DNA from: Cerioporus squamosus | Taxonomy: Eukaryota > Basidiomycota > Agaricomycetes > Polyporales > Polyporaceae | Length of the DNA stretch: 64,000 bases | NCBI GenBank assembly: GCA_022592435.1 | Contig: JABYQS010000079.1 | Span: forward strand, 103,660 to 167,659 | Direction: 5' to 3' | Shown here: one piece after another, positions 23,407 through 34,230 of the stretch | How the letters are laid out: every line of letters starts with the position of its first letter | How positions within the stretch are numbered: position 1 is the stretch's first letter | Notes under the pieces: model-generated | What the model saw: the letters and a program-made list of their open reading frames with translations, nothing else | The model's database searches: none | Told to the model about the DNA's origin: nothing | Translations under genes and position numbers: made by a program

Positions 23407-24252
23407 CTACTTGACGAGTTCGAAACAATCCCAAAATCCATCGGGAAGCTCGACTGGCCGGAACACCTCATGCACCTCAGCCTTGAAGTTATCTCCACCG
23501 ATACACTGCAGGGAGACGAGATGGAGGGTGCTGAGCTCGGTGAGACTTCCCCATGGCCCCCGTGCCTCCTGCAGCGAAACCGACTTCGATCGGCGTGAGA
23601 TACGCCACGGCCTCTGATCGACCGTGCCGTACCACTCCCACTCCGATGCGCGCTGGTAAGTACAAATCACAGTGAGTCGAGTTTGGTGGTGTAGTGAGAA
23701 CGACGGAGCTCACCGTCATGTAATACTGGTATGCCTTCGCGATCTCTACTGCGATCTCGCCGCACACCCTGCTTGTATTCTTGACCGTCGCGTTCAATAT
23801 CGGCCCGGGCTTTGCGTTCGATATGAACGTCCGTGGCGAATACTGTGGGTACCCAGGCCACTGCAATGTCCCGGGACATGTCGTCAGCTTTCTGAGGACC
23901 CATAGATCCCTCGCAAGCCACGCACGGTAACATTTATCCAGAAACCCGGAGAGAGTGCGTCGCTGATTTGATGGTACGCCCTCCCCATCTTCCGCCGCAG
24001 GTATTCCGGATCGGACGCCCATATGAGCAGGTCCGACATGGCAATGCCTCGTCCGTCTTCGGTGAAGTAGATAGGCTTCGTAGGCCATGCTGGCCTCTCG
24101 ATACGCTCCGGCAGCTGGGGCGGTGGCGCTGGTATGCCCACTCGGAGTATCTCGTCCGGGAAGGCGAAACTGGGCTCGTAGCACCGCGGCATGACATCTG
24201 TGACCCACTGTGGGTCCTCGAAAGTAGCGGCGAAGGCTTCTGTGCAGCGCAT
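23407..24252 (-). CDS. Unknown three-exon family, paralogue B
   Basis: Exons 24252-23926, 23860-23714 and 23652-23407 join in phase 0 to give 239 residues. It parallels gene A: KPIYFTEDGRGIAMSDLL matches A's PLFFSENARGAPMEEIL; exon 2 starts WPGYPQYSPRTF and ends EIAVEIAKAYQYYMT; exon 3 carries FKAEVHEVFRPVELPD, matching A's VFEADVHLVFKVEL. Exon 2 is 45 nt longer than in A, with the insertion after WPGYPQY. The function is unknown. The conserved Trp-Pro exon start and the alternating hydrophobic C-terminal strands suggest a folded beta-rich domain, but that is inference. Confidence 0.75.
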
Positions 24253-24804
24253 CGTGGTGAGTAATGGGAGAGGAGGAGTGAGACAAGGCGACGACGGCTT
24301 GTACTAGTAGTGCGCATGGGCCTTATGTAGGGTGAGCCACTGACCGTATCTTGTCTGTGCCACCCATCACTGGCACATCTCCGTTGGCAACACCTTCCTG
24401 TTCAGGGATATGGTGGCAAACTTCGTACGGACATACGTATGTACGTATGTGTCTGGCAAGAGGAGGATAGGTGCCGGCTGCGAGCGGGGCAGTCCACACC
24501 AGGACAGATGATGAGTGCTATGAGCGGCGCCTAAAGGAAGACGGCTAACTAGAGCTAAGTAGACGAATGCACGCGGCAGAGCTAGCAGAATAACGTTCAA
24601 ACTGAAGAACAAGCTGGGGTATGCTCCAATATTCCGAGATGCGACGCGACAGCAGGGCACCACAAAACAATAGCAGATCTATTGACTGTAGTGGATGAAC
24701 ACCAATGCGAACGGTACCAGTAAGAGTATATGATGAACGTTGAAGAGGAAGTGGCGGGGACAGGAAGCAGAACTAACATAAACAGGAATCTGACGGCAAA
24801 CTGT

Positions 24805-25462
24805 CTAGACGACGAGCTCGATTTCGGCCTGATAAATATCACCGTTTATCCAGCACAGACGGCGCAGCCGCATGTGCCACAGATGATGAGGCTCGAAGAG
24901 GTGCCCGGTAATGCGCCAAAAGTTAAGCTCATCGGACTCGAACTCCCAGTTGCGCGCTTCCTGGAAAAAGGAGTGGCGTTAGGTTATACGTTCGGTCATG
25001 GCGAAAGTACGATGCTTACCCGTAAAAAGTCCCGATAGGCCCGCGCAACAGAGACTACAACGGAACCGACCGTCCCATCATGTTTCAACGGTACCGTGTG
25101 GGTGTACTTTTGATAGCCCGGCCACTACAGGAAAGAGGGTCATCAATACGAGTGGCTGGGGAGTGAGGCACGACGAGAGAACGTACGCTGATATGGAGCC
25201 ATACTTCTTGCATTGCCACCATGATCGGTCGGTCATAGTCCACCCCGAGGGACTTGATATACGCTGGGTCCTCGACGTAGTCAAGGACCTCCTGAAGAGG
25301 GATCCCGTCGTCGTGCAGGGGGAAAGGGTTCTTGGGGAGGTCGACCAAAGGCTTGCGCATGACTATCATGAACTCGTCCGGCACCATCCGGGGAACGGAG
25401 AGCCGGATCGTCTCTCCAGGAGTGATGGCGTCAAGAGAAGGGGCTGCGGTGATAAGATTCAT
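24805..25462 (-). CDS. Unknown three-exon family, paralogue C
   Basis: Exons 25462-25187, 25124-25020 and 24960-24805 join in phase 0 to give 178 residues, the shortest of the three. The shared marks remain: NPFPLHDDGIPLQEVLDYV in exon 1, exon 2 from WPGYQKYTHTVPL to VVVSVARAYRDFLR, and exon 3 EARNWEFESDELNFWRI ending WINGDIYQAEIELVV. The start at 25462 gives an N-terminus comparable with B; a longer open frame to 25756 exists upstream, with a hydrophobic LPLAGVLLAALTL stretch, so a longer protein or an extra exon is possible. No named domain is recognised. Confidence 0.7.
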
Positions 25463-25469
25463 GGTATAG

Positions 25470-27550
25470 AGGCAAATGTAGAAGTCGGATGCAGTCGCGA
25501 GCGGGATGTGTACTTGCTGGTCGACATGAACCCCAGTTCCACTCGCACTTAAGTACGGCCATGGCTGCAGCTTTGACTTCAGGCTTTGCTCTCGAGACTG
25601 CGTGGGTGGGTAGGTCAATGTCAAAGCTGCGAGAAGAACGCCTGCTAGCGGCAGACCAGAGGGGGTCGCCGGGGACGCCCAGTCGCTAGCGAGTACAAAG
25701 GCGTCCTGATATGTCACCTGAGGCCCGCTGGTGAGGCGGAGGACAGCAGAAGACAAAGCCCATAAGTCCGCGAGCGTTTAGAACAATGTGCAAGCACTTT
25801 TTTTGGTTAAAATAGCCTCGAACATTGGTCTCGGAAGGGAGGCATGCTCACCGAGTACGGTAGGAGGGAGCCTGCTCTAGGGCTACGCTTGGGGATACGC
25901 TTCCGCACCGTCAAAGCGTATGATGGAAGATTTGACCGCACCGGGATCGACGGCGGGGCGTGCGTAATGCCGTTGTCAGGATTCGGGGCCGTAAATAGTC
26001 AGACTAGCGCCGTAGGACCGGGGAGACCATCGGGCGATTGTTGACATTTCCGTGCAGTTACGAGCAAGAAGACGTGGCAACTAGAAGGCGTAGCTTGATC
26101 TGTCAATCCAACAGCCCACGAAGCTGCATGTCGGCTTGCACGCCCGAGAACACGCCAGCGATGCGAAGCCTCTCCTCGCGCAAGTCGAAACTCCAGTGGA
26201 CGCGGCAACTTGGAGGGCGGTAATCATTATGCGTCTCGTAAGGCCTATCTGAGCCAGTATGACAGTCAGTATACCAACCAGTCGATGCGAGGGGATCCCT
26301 ATACGAGGAGCTTACTGGTAAAACCGAAAAGGTCACCCCAGGTCCTACTTCAAACCGGTCTGGTTCAGGGCCCGTCATCATTCAGTGTTGCACATAGGTA
26401 GTAGGAAAGCACGTACAATGGTGTCACAATCTCATCGCGCTCGTTCTCTGTTCTCTGGTCGCACTGGCATGATATAGAGAAAAGGACCTGGACTTCGATG
26501 TCGGCGAACAGGCTTCAGCGCTTCGGGGGAAAGTGCTGCTTAGTCATTTTCGGCAACGTCCGAACGCCCTGTTCACTGTCTCACCTCCTCGTCCGAACTG
26601 TCGTCTTCACTCCCTGGCAGCTAGCTCATCGACAAGAATAGCAAGTGATTTCTCTGACTGACTCTCGGATGCTACATCTCGTGGTCTTGCAATCAGCCTA
26701 TCTATCAGTATGCTGCTCGCATTGAGTATCGTGAAGAAGTGCGCTTCTTCCTCCCGCGACAAGAGCTACGTGTACGGTGACTACGGTTTGCCCACTTGCA
26801 GGAAGCTTCAAGTTACTAGACATCGCCCCATGGTCCAAACCTTCTCTCTTCGTGGCTGCGCTGTACTTCTGCCATCTGTCATTCCTCCCTGCAAGACGGC
26901 GACTCAGCACCGCCTCGCGGCTGGGCCGTCCGGACCTGGGGCCAAAAGCACTGGGTCCGGGTCACCACACTGTCCACACATCTTCTACTTCTCATGCTAC
27001 GGTATTCAAAGTATGCCAGCGGCGTTCCCGGCCCATGGAGCAGAGTTCACGAGCGGGACAAGATGACTGACAAAGAAGCTGTAAGTCTTGTTTCCCATGC
27101 GATCCAGGATTGCGCCTCCTGAGAACATGGTCCGATACTGCAGCAAGTCGAAGGGACACGTTTAGAGCACCCCTCGATATAGAGTAGCCCCGAGCTTTCC
27201 GTGAGCAGCTCAGCCTGTATGAAGATCTCCGGCAGCGCTGCGCCGTTAAGATGCATCGCAGACCGAGCGCACAACGAAGATCACCCGCTTTGGGAAGACG
27301 CGGCACCGGAACGTGGCGATTGCAGTGCGTAGCTTCGACATAGCCTCATCCCGTCCCTGCACCTCCTCACCAATCCCACAGCAGGTCGCACTGCTCGGAA
27401 GTGAGCTGGAAGTGTACAGGCCTCCGAGCTGGCCGGCCCGCGTCCCTGCCTGCGGACTTCGCCCCCTGTCATCCAGCCTCGCGGAGGTTGGGCGGTTGCC
27501 TCGTTCCCGCATGGCGGCGAACAATACCCCACGGCATATCCGCGCCGCCG
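25470..27550. other. 2-kb stretch without a confident gene
   Basis: A minus-strand frame at 26103-26381 ends SFDLREERLRIAGVFSGVQA and a few more residues, which faintly recalls the C-terminal strand pattern of paralogues A-C; the rest does not align. Around 27100-27300 minus-strand pieces (FDLLQYRTMFSGGAILDRMG) read like protein but no chain could be built. The region is probably decayed sequence plus the promoter of the secreted protein. Confidence 0.35.
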
Positions 27551-27555
27551 CTGGA

Positions 27556-27563
27556 CTATATTA
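27556..27563 (+). promoter_or_regulatory. TATA-like box before the secreted-protein gene
   Basis: CTATATTA about 88 bp before the ATG at 27644, at the same spacing seen for the glutathione-transferase genes in this window. Confidence 0.45.
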
Positions 27564-27643
27564 CCCCTGCCCTGAGGAAGCGCATCTTCCTGGGCTCCCT
27601 TCCCCCATATACCATCCCACGACCGTCCGTTCGCTTGCTCGTC

Positions 27644-28207
27644 ATGTTCTACGTTTTCTTCCTCCTGGCGCTCGCTACTTTCGCACACGCGATCTCTCTT
27701 CCCAAGCAGCTTGCCCCGACTTTCGTCCGCGTAAGCGGCACACCTTCCGGCCAGGCTCCCATTTCGAGCGGCATCGACTTTCCATCCTCAATGCCTCGCG
27801 GCGAGCTGCTCGTTCACCCGAGCTCACATCGCGGAATCATCACGAACAAGCTCGCGGCCACTCCAGGCGGCGCGATGAGGAACGCTACCACCGACGACAA
27901 GTTCACGGCCTTCGCCGCGGACAGCTCCCCGTTCCCCGCCACACTCCTCCTGTGCCAGGAGTCCGGCTGCGCGTCGTGCCTGGGCTTTGATCTCAGCACC
28001 GCATCGCACGCGACATGCCTCGATCCCGCCGGGTCGACCTTCACGTTCGTCTCCGCCGCGATCAGCCAGCAGAGCGACGCGGGGCTCTCCTTCGCCGTCG
28101 AGGTGAGCCCGGGAGGGTGCGCCTCGTTCTCGACGATCCCCAAAGTGAACACGTGCTACCCCTTGAGCGGAAATTTCGCCGAGTTCGCCCTTGTAGACCC
28201 GCAATGA
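27644..28207 (+). CDS. Small secreted Cys-containing protein
   Basis: A single exon of 187 residues from the ATG at 27644. This start is preferred over the longer upstream frame because it yields a clear signal peptide (MFYVFFLLALATFAHA) and is preceded by a TATA-like box. The mature protein has a Ser/Thr/Pro-rich first half. The C-terminal half is Cys-containing: LLLCQESGCASCLGFDLS, then a Cys in HATCLDPAG, PGGCASF and VNTCYP, six in all, so three disulfides are possible. I know no enzyme with this pattern; it resembles the small secreted proteins of wood-decay basidiomycetes. The expected role (effector-like or wall-associated) is inference. Confidence 0.65.
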   Translation: MFYVFFLLALATFAHAISLPKQLAPTFVRVSGTPSGQAPISSGIDFPSSMPRGELLVHPSSHRGIITNKLAATPGGAMRNATTDDKFTAFAADSSPFPATLLLCQESGCASCLGFDLSTASHATCLDPAGSTFTFVSAAISQQSDAGLSFAVEVSPGGCASFSTIPKVNTCYPLSGNFAEFALVDPQ

Positions 28208-28209
28208 GT

Positions 28210-28854
28210 ATCCTACGGACAGGTGAGCTGCGTCGCGCTCGCGCTACGTGCCATTCGTCCTGACTGACCCTCGTTTCAGATATTATTAGTTGCTTTGGAC
28301 CTTGATGAGCTCGATGACACGTTGTTCCACGGACAGCCATGTACATTTATCGCATGCGGACGGTGTGTTGGTTACGGTAATGGGGCTATGCACGTAATTT
28401 TTGTTATGGTCCTGGGCGGTTCGGCATTCTCCGGTGTATGGCGCTTTCGTGCCTCCGACATGATCCTGAATCCTGAACTTTCAACACCCAGTCGACTCTC
28501 CTGTATTCCTTCTGGACAGGACGCTCAAGCGAGACGCTGGCTCAGCACTCCGTGTCCTGACAGGATGCGTAGCTACTGAGTGTAAGTTGCACATTAGTTG
28601 TTGGATCGTTGCTGGAACTGATTGACTTCGGGATCTAGGTCATTTCCCCATATTGGTGTTCGATACCATGTAAACATCACGCCAGGGGGCTATAAGCATG
28701 ATCGAAGCAGTAGCCGGAGTATGGTGTCCAAGGCTGGGCCGATCCTGTCCATCCGGACGAGTTTCGCTGCCGAACTTCAAATTCACGTCGAGTCGAACCC
28801 GTCATCGTGCATGGACGTGACCACATTCAGTTTGTTGTCTCTGCGACGCTTATC
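28210..28854. other. Intergenic, no gene seen
   Basis: Short frames only between the secreted-protein gene and the first copy of the duplicated block at 28855. Confidence 0.4.
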
Positions 28855-29160
28855 CACCCAGATGCATGCCCCGCGCCATCATGCCTCTCTCGCTATCAAT
28901 TCAAGTCAACGTTTCACAGGCGCAATCGCGCGACTCTGCTCCCACGTGCCAGCGCACCCGCACCCGCACCCCTTGGGGAGACTGGGATCGGCTCAACACA
29001 TTGACACCTCGTCTCTCTCTCGCCCTTCCCTACGCCTCTGACCTCCAGCCTGTTTCTCCTCGCTCCGTCACGTACCCCTCGCACGTCTCCGACTCGTCCA
29101 CTGGTCATGGACCGACTCGGAGTAGATTGGAAACTCTCGCGTCTGCTCCATCGGGTTTTC
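28855..29160 (+). repeat. Duplicated block X, copy 1 (upstream of GST copy 1)
   Basis: This block resembles 31918-32335 in order. Shared words include CCAGATGCATGC against CCAAGATGCATGC, TCAACGTT, GCCTCTGACC-type CT-rich leader, CCTCGCACGTCTC, ATGGACC and AGTAGATTG. It looks like a promoter, CT-rich leader and first codons of a gene that was duplicated together with the neighbouring GST. Neither copy retains a clear complete gene. Confidence 0.5.
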
Positions 29161-29250
29161 ACGCACTATGTCCCGTCTGAATGGCCGAGTTCCCACGGTA
29201 TTGTCGTTTCGCGCGTCGCTCTGACCTCATCTCCACGAACATCGGCGAAG

Positions 29251-29395
29251 TCTGTCTACCCTCCTGCGCAATCCCAATCGGAGTCTCAGTGGATGCAGAG
29301 CGCTGACGAAGCTGTTGTGGCCTCGAAAGAACGGTTGCAGAATAAGCTTCGTAAAGGTCGGTCATGTCCCCGAACTCCGTGAAGTCGGACAATCT
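29251..29395 (+). repeat. GST upstream repeat, copy 1
   Basis: Closely similar to 30545-30690. Shared stretches include GTCTACCCTCCTGCGCA, CCCAATCGGAGTC, GTGGATGCAG, GTTGTGGCCTCGAAAG and CGAACTCCGTGAAGTCGG. It is the duplicated upstream region of GST copies 1 and 2. A weaker version occurs before copy 3 (AACGCTGACAAAG at about 41850; CCGTGAAGCTGGGC at about 41915). Confidence 0.8.
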
Positions 29396-29431
29396 CATGA
29401 GCAATCACCTAAATACGCAGTTTGCTGGACA

Positions 29432-29439
29432 GATAAAAG
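29432..29439 (+). promoter_or_regulatory. TATA box of GST copy 1
   Basis: GATAAAAG 94 bp before the ATG at 29526. GST copies 2 and 3 have the same element at 103 and 92 bp, so the spacing is conserved in the array. Confidence 0.65.
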
Positions 29440-29525
29440 CACGTGGACATGGGCCGCGGATTTCACAGAAGCAATCTTCACTACAGCACTACCGCCCTCT
29501 AGCCTCAAACCTATCGACGTCTAAC

Positions 29526-30354
29526 ATGGTTCTCAAGCTCCACGGTGTCGTCCACCTGTCGACGTGCACCTGGCGTGCTCGCGTCGTGCTTGAGGAGCTC
29601 AACGTCCCGTACGAGTTCGTCCCAATCGACTTCGCCAACCGCGAGCACAAGTCGCCCGCGTTCGTCGCCATCCAACCGTTTGGCCAGGTCCCCTATCTCG
29701 ACGACGACGGTTTCAAGCTCTACGAGAGCCGCGCCATCGCCCGCTACGTTGCCCTCAAGTACGGTGGCATCGGCAAGCTCATTCCCGACCCCTTCGACTA
29801 CGAGAAGACGGCCCTGTTCGAGCAGGCCGCGAGCGTCGAGCTGTGCGACTTTGACGCTATCGCGGGCCCCCTCGCTCTTGAGAACGTCTACAAGCCGTAA
29901 GTGGCATGTTATGCCTGAGGCTCGCAAATTTCCCATACTCATGTTGTGTTGAATAGGACTTTGGTCAGCAGGCGGACAAGGCTGCGGTCGAGCGCCTCAC
30001 GGCTTCCCTCGAATCTAAGCTCGCCGTGTACGATACCATCCTTGGCAAATCGAAGTACCTCGCCGGCGACGTGAGTGGCGCTTTGAGACTGCTACGTGGC
30101 ATGCTCTCTGACATGACCTACCATGATCCAGGAGCTCACGCTTGCGGACCTCTTCCACCTTCCCTACGGTTCTCTCTTCCCGCAGCAGAACATCGACTTT
30201 CTCGAGTCTGAAAAGTACCCTAACGTCGCCAGGTAAGGATATGAGACGACGCACAAGAGATCGCTTGCTGACCTTATTGCTCAGGTGGTGGAAGGACATC
30301 TCCGGCCGTGCTTCCTGGAAGAAGTTGAAGGCAACCGGGGCCGTGAGTGCATAA
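29526..30354 (+). pseudogene. Glutathione S-transferase copy 1, frame-broken
   Basis: Four exons mirror the intact copies: 29526-29896, 29957-30070, 30132-30232 and 30285-30354. Exon 1 encodes the thioredoxin-like N-terminal domain with the glutathione-site motif ESRAIARYVALKYGG. Exon 2 is 114 nt where the other two copies have 115 nt. The single missing base is near 29959 (GACTTTGG against GATATTTGG) and throws the C-terminal helical domain out of frame. Splice sites, exon 3 (ELTLADLFHLPYGSLF) and exon 4 (WWKDISGRASWKK) are otherwise sound, and exon 4 extends by several codons. The residues after STCT also differ (WRAR instead of KRV). It is either a young pseudogene or a single-base sequencing error. 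Confidence 0.8.
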
Positions 30355-30544
30355 GAACGTTGATGTATCAGTAGTGAACAGCACTAAGTGACGTCCATAA
30401 CATGTTGTTTCGATATTACCCGCCGCCGCTGTACTCGACAGTGCCAGGAGCCAACTTAAACGTCCCCATGGTTGATGGGCGTCGACTGGACAGCCTGGAC
30501 AGTTGCAAAGTCGATCAGTGAACGCCCCTTTCTTGATGGATCCA

Positions 30545-30690
30545 TCATGTCTACCCTCCTGCGCAGTCCCAATCGGAGTCCTAGTGGATGCAGGACGCTG
30601 ACAAAGTTGTTGTGGCCTCGAAAGGACGGTTGCAGAACAGCTTCGTAAAGGTGGGTCAAGACGCCGAACTCCGTGAAGTCGGGCCAACTT
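30545..30690 (+). repeat. GST upstream repeat, copy 2
   Basis: Second copy of the upstream block described at 29251-29395, lying before GST copy 2. High identity suggests a recent tandem duplication that included the promoter. Confidence 0.8.
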
Positions 30691-30736
30691 GAAGCGCAAC
30701 CGCATGTGGCACACAGCTGCGCAGATCGTTCAACGC

Positions 30737-30743
30737 ATAAAAA
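30737..30743 (+). promoter_or_regulatory. TATA box of GST copy 2
   Basis: ATAAAAA 103 bp before the ATG at 30840, in the conserved position of the array. Confidence 0.65.
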
Positions 30744-30839
30744 GACGTGGGCATTGCTCGCGGACTTCACCGAAGGCATCTGAGCTGCAGCCCCACCGAT
30801 CGAGTTCACCCTCTAGCCTTGCACCTACCGACGTCAAAC

Positions 30840-31659
30840 ATGGTTCTCAAGCTCTACGGTATTCAACAGTCGACGTGCACCAAGCGTGTTCGCATCGTCC
30901 TCGAGGAGCTCAACGTCCCATACGAGCTCGTCGTAGTCGACTACCTCAACGGCGAGCACAAGTCGCCCGAGTTCGTCGCCATCCAGCCATTCGGACAGAT
31001 CCCCTACCTCGACGACGATGGCTTCAAGCTCTACGAGAGCCGCGCCATCGCTCGCTACCTCGCCCTCAAGTACGGTGGCATCGGCAAGCTCATCCCCGAC
31101 CCTTCCGACTACGAGAAGACGGCCCTGTTCGAGCAGGCTGCGAGCGTCGAGCTGTGCGACTTCGATGCCATTGTGTCCCCGCTCGCTTACGAGAGCCTCT
31201 ACAAGCCGTGAGTAGCATGCTATGACTGATGCTGGCGGGTCCCGATGCTCATGTTTGTCACATAGTATGTTTGGTGAACGCACAGACAAGGCCATTGTCG
31301 AGCGCCTCACTGCGACCCTCAAGGCTAAGGTCGCGGTGTACGACACCATCCTCGGCAAGTCGAAGTATCTTGCCGGTGACGTGAGTGGCGCGTTCAGACT
31401 TTTGCGTGGCATGCGTTCTGACATTTCTGACCGTCTCTCAGGAGCTCACGCTTGCGGACCTATTCCATCTTCCCTACGGTTCTCTCCTCGCGAAGCAGAA
31501 CATAGACTTCCTCGAGTCGGACGAGTACCCTAACGTTGCCAGGTAAGCTCGTCGAATACGAGATGTACGAGAGATCGCTTACTAACAGGGTTGCGATTGC
31601 TCAGGTGGTGGAAGGACATCTCCAGTCGCGCTTCCTGGAACAAGGTGAACGGGGCGTGA
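30840..31659 (+). CDS. Glutathione S-transferase copy 2 (phi-like)
   Basis: Exons 30840-31207, 31266-31380, 31442-31542 and 31605-31659 join in phase (2, 0, 2) to give 212 residues, the usual size. The enzyme conjugates glutathione to electrophiles in the cytosol. Residues 1-80 form the thioredoxin-like domain: QSTCTKRVRIVLEELNVPYE, the cis-proline in QIPYLDDDG and the glutathione-binding ESRAIARYLALKYGG. Residues about 90-205 form the helical C-terminal domain with LTLADLFHLPYGSLL (the family's N-capping Asp region) and WWKDISSRASW. It fits fungal phi/FuA-type GSTs. The gene is the second of a three-member array and shares its duplicated promoter with copy 1. Confidence 0.93.
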
Positions 31660-31917
31660 GGCTTTGCGGAGGGATAGATCATACCAATACCCGGTGGAAT
31701 TTGCGGTTTGATGTGGCGTGCACTACGACTATAGACGGTTGTCATTCACTTCCTCACAGTGAAGGCCACGTCATGATTATTCTGAGCAGCGGTAAAAGTG
31801 GTCGACTCAATAACCGGAGCGGTCAAGAGACTGGTATACCGCACCCCCCTCCCTTCGAACCGCCTTCACATGCACGGCATAAGTAGCTGTAGTCAACCGA
31901 GTACCTCAGAGCCGCTT

Positions 31918-32335
31918 TCATACCAAGATGCATGCTCGACATCCGACATCTCTCTGTCGCCATCGGTCCAGATCAACGTTCTCCTGGTCCAGACGTAATT
32001 GCGCAACTTCACGCGTCCACGTGACCGCGATTCGGCATTCGACCTCGGGGACAGCTATCGAGAAACATTGGTCAGCATGCCCCGAGGGATCCATATATCA
32101 GCACCTCTCGTGTCTCTCGCTCACTCCCTTCTTCTGCTCTCACGTCAGGTCTCTGGCTCTTCACGTCTCGCTCTTTGCATTGAGTATTCCTCGCACGTCT
32201 CTTCCTCCTACCCGTCGACGTCGTCCCTATGACCATGGACCAGAGAGACTCGCGGAAGATCAATTGAACAAGAGGATGATGAAGTGCGGTCACGTTTGAG
32301 AGTAGATTGCAACTCACGTCGTCTCCACCGGATCC
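31918..32335 (+). repeat. Duplicated block X, copy 2 (downstream of GST copy 2)
   Basis: Counterpart of 28855-29160 with insertions and point changes. A TATATCA-type element at about 32093 precedes the CT-rich leader and an ATG near 32228-32233. Its position suggests an original tandem unit of X followed by GST, repeated; the transposon at 33.5-41.7 kb now separates this X from GST copy 3. Confidence 0.5.
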
Positions 32336-32339
32336 CTGG

Positions 32340-33520
32340 CACGGCCAGTACATCCGGTGTGGATGGCCGAGAGTTTCGGCCAACGTCCCTCGGCGACTCG
32401 GACGCGGGTGAGTAACTCCGGTCATCTTTTTTTCGCATACCAGCTGCATTCATGATAAGAGATGGAGAAAGCGACGGATCGTCGGAAAGTCAGGCCTCAT
32501 ACAGGGCGCATGCAGGTCGCGGCTGCGCCACGGAGTTCGCGGAGGTCGGTCTGTATGCTTACGCCGGATGTCGGTCGACAGTGGGAGGGAAGTGCAATGT
32601 TCCTCCCTCCGTACTGTTGTCAGTCGTGCTATCCGAGACTGTCGGCTTGTACAGCAACGACATTCGCGGATAGCGCGAGCTTCGCCGGGACAGAGCGCTG
32701 TAGCAGGCGGCCAGGATGAGTATCCTGACAATGCATGGATTATACGACGTCGGACGTTGATTGAGGTCAGGGTGCGATACCGATGTGGGATACCCATCGT
32801 GCGTCGCGCTAGGCCGTCGTGAGGGTTCCCAACATCGTCCGTACAGTCTCACAGACCTGACCTATCATATTCATGCCTTCATCGCGATGTGCGATCTCAG
32901 GGCTTGTCGGCAGGATGAGAGCGGGATCCCTGCCAGCATGGATCAGCATGGTTAGAAAGGCATGTTCTGAGACGAGCCCACGCTTACTTCGTATGAGGAT
33001 ACGCTTGCCAGTTCTTTGTCTCGAAGTCTATGGGGAGCGGGCGGTGGAGGACAGAACGAAGCACGTTGCGGCAGTACCCGATACTTCTTCCCACGGTGGG
33101 TACTGCTCTGTCTCTATGTATTATTGGGTGTTGTCGAAGTACAGATTGCATCTGTACTTCGTCTATACTTCCGCGACCGACGCATCTTGCAAGCTACCTC
33201 TAAATCATTTCATTCGAATGTGAATGGTAGCTTCTTGCGAGACCACTGGTCTTACCAGTTGCTGCTTATCCTGCAATGTCAGCCACTGTCATATCTGACC
33301 ATTTCTTCTCATGAACAGCTGCAACTGCTCTCGACGTGATCACGATGAATGGAACTAGCTCTGGGCAACTTTGCCCATTGCCGCAAGCCAGGGAAGACCG
33401 CCTGGAACCTGAATGGCAGCGAAGCCGGTGGCTCGCCGCCCGTTTGTTGATGACTTCATCTGTATGTGTCATTGCTTACCGCCTCCGCGATTTCATTCTC
33501 ATTAGACACAGCATCAGCAA
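32340..33520. other. Intergenic, no gene seen
   Basis: Lies between block X copy 2 and the left end of the transposon. Only short frames on both strands; no domain, RNA gene or repeat recognised. Confidence 0.4.
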
Positions 33521-33534
33521 ACCGGACCTCCTAG

Positions 33535-33575
33535 CTGTAGACATCTGTAGGCTTCCTAGGTTGCTGTAGCTACAG
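33535..33575. repeat. Left terminal/subterminal repeats of the transposon
   Basis: CTGTAG recurs at 33535, 33545 and 33564 with about 10-bp spacing between the first two, and the last forms CTGTAGCTACAG, a perfect 12-bp palindrome. Further CTGTAG occurs at 33623. The block pairs in inverted orientation with 41716-41750. Confidence 0.65.
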
Positions 33576-33670
33576 TAGTGGTTTGTAGATAGGTGGCGCG
33601 AGTCTATGGGTTAGCTTCTGGCCCTGTAGCGATTAGTAGTTGGTTATCATCACGTGCGCGGGTAGTGGTA

Positions 33671-33749
33671 GTGCTCTATAGAGTCGAGCGCGGACAACTG
33701 TAGAGCACCAGAGCGCCGCCTGCAAGCGATGGAATGGCACTCTATAGAG
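33671..33749. repeat. Subterminal palindromes CTCTATAGAG
   Basis: The palindrome CTCTATAGAG occurs twice, at 33674-33683 and 33740-33749. GTGCTCTA (33671-33678) and TAGAGCAC (33701-33708) can form an 8-bp hairpin. They lie just inside the left repeats, where CACTA transposases bind subterminal sites. Confidence 0.55.
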
Positions 33750-34230
33750 CTGTATGCAGAGGGGAGGGAGAAGGTGATGAGATTGAGCATTGCCCGCCGG
33801 GCGTGGTAATGCAATATATGCAACTCCATGCGGAGAGCGTGGAGATGATAACTGACCTCAGCCTTCCGGGTTCGGCACTACAATGTCTGCTAGAATTCAG
33901 CAGTTGACGAAAGCATTATATAGATTATTGCGGTAATGACTATATGGCATGCGAGAGACGAGGCGGAGGTACTACAGCACATGAGGGAAAGCTACGATAT
34001 GGCGACTGGGGCGAGATGGTCCAGATGGTCCATGGATCGTCGCAATCCATACTGGCTGGGCAACAGATCAAGCAGGTGACGAAGATGTGATCATATTGCA
34101 AGATACCACTGCACATACACTACATAAACAGAGTGGGGAGTCCGAGAGAGCAAGACTACTGATACATGATGTCGGCAGTAAGCGGCGGCACAATCAAGAC
34201 GCGAGATGACGACTTGCAGGGTTCGGCCTC

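Noticed and set aside
27050..27320. Possible ferric-reductase NAD-domain fragment on the minus strand
   Set aside because: Only a loose RVIFVVRS resemblance; neighbouring sequence does not follow the family and contains stops.
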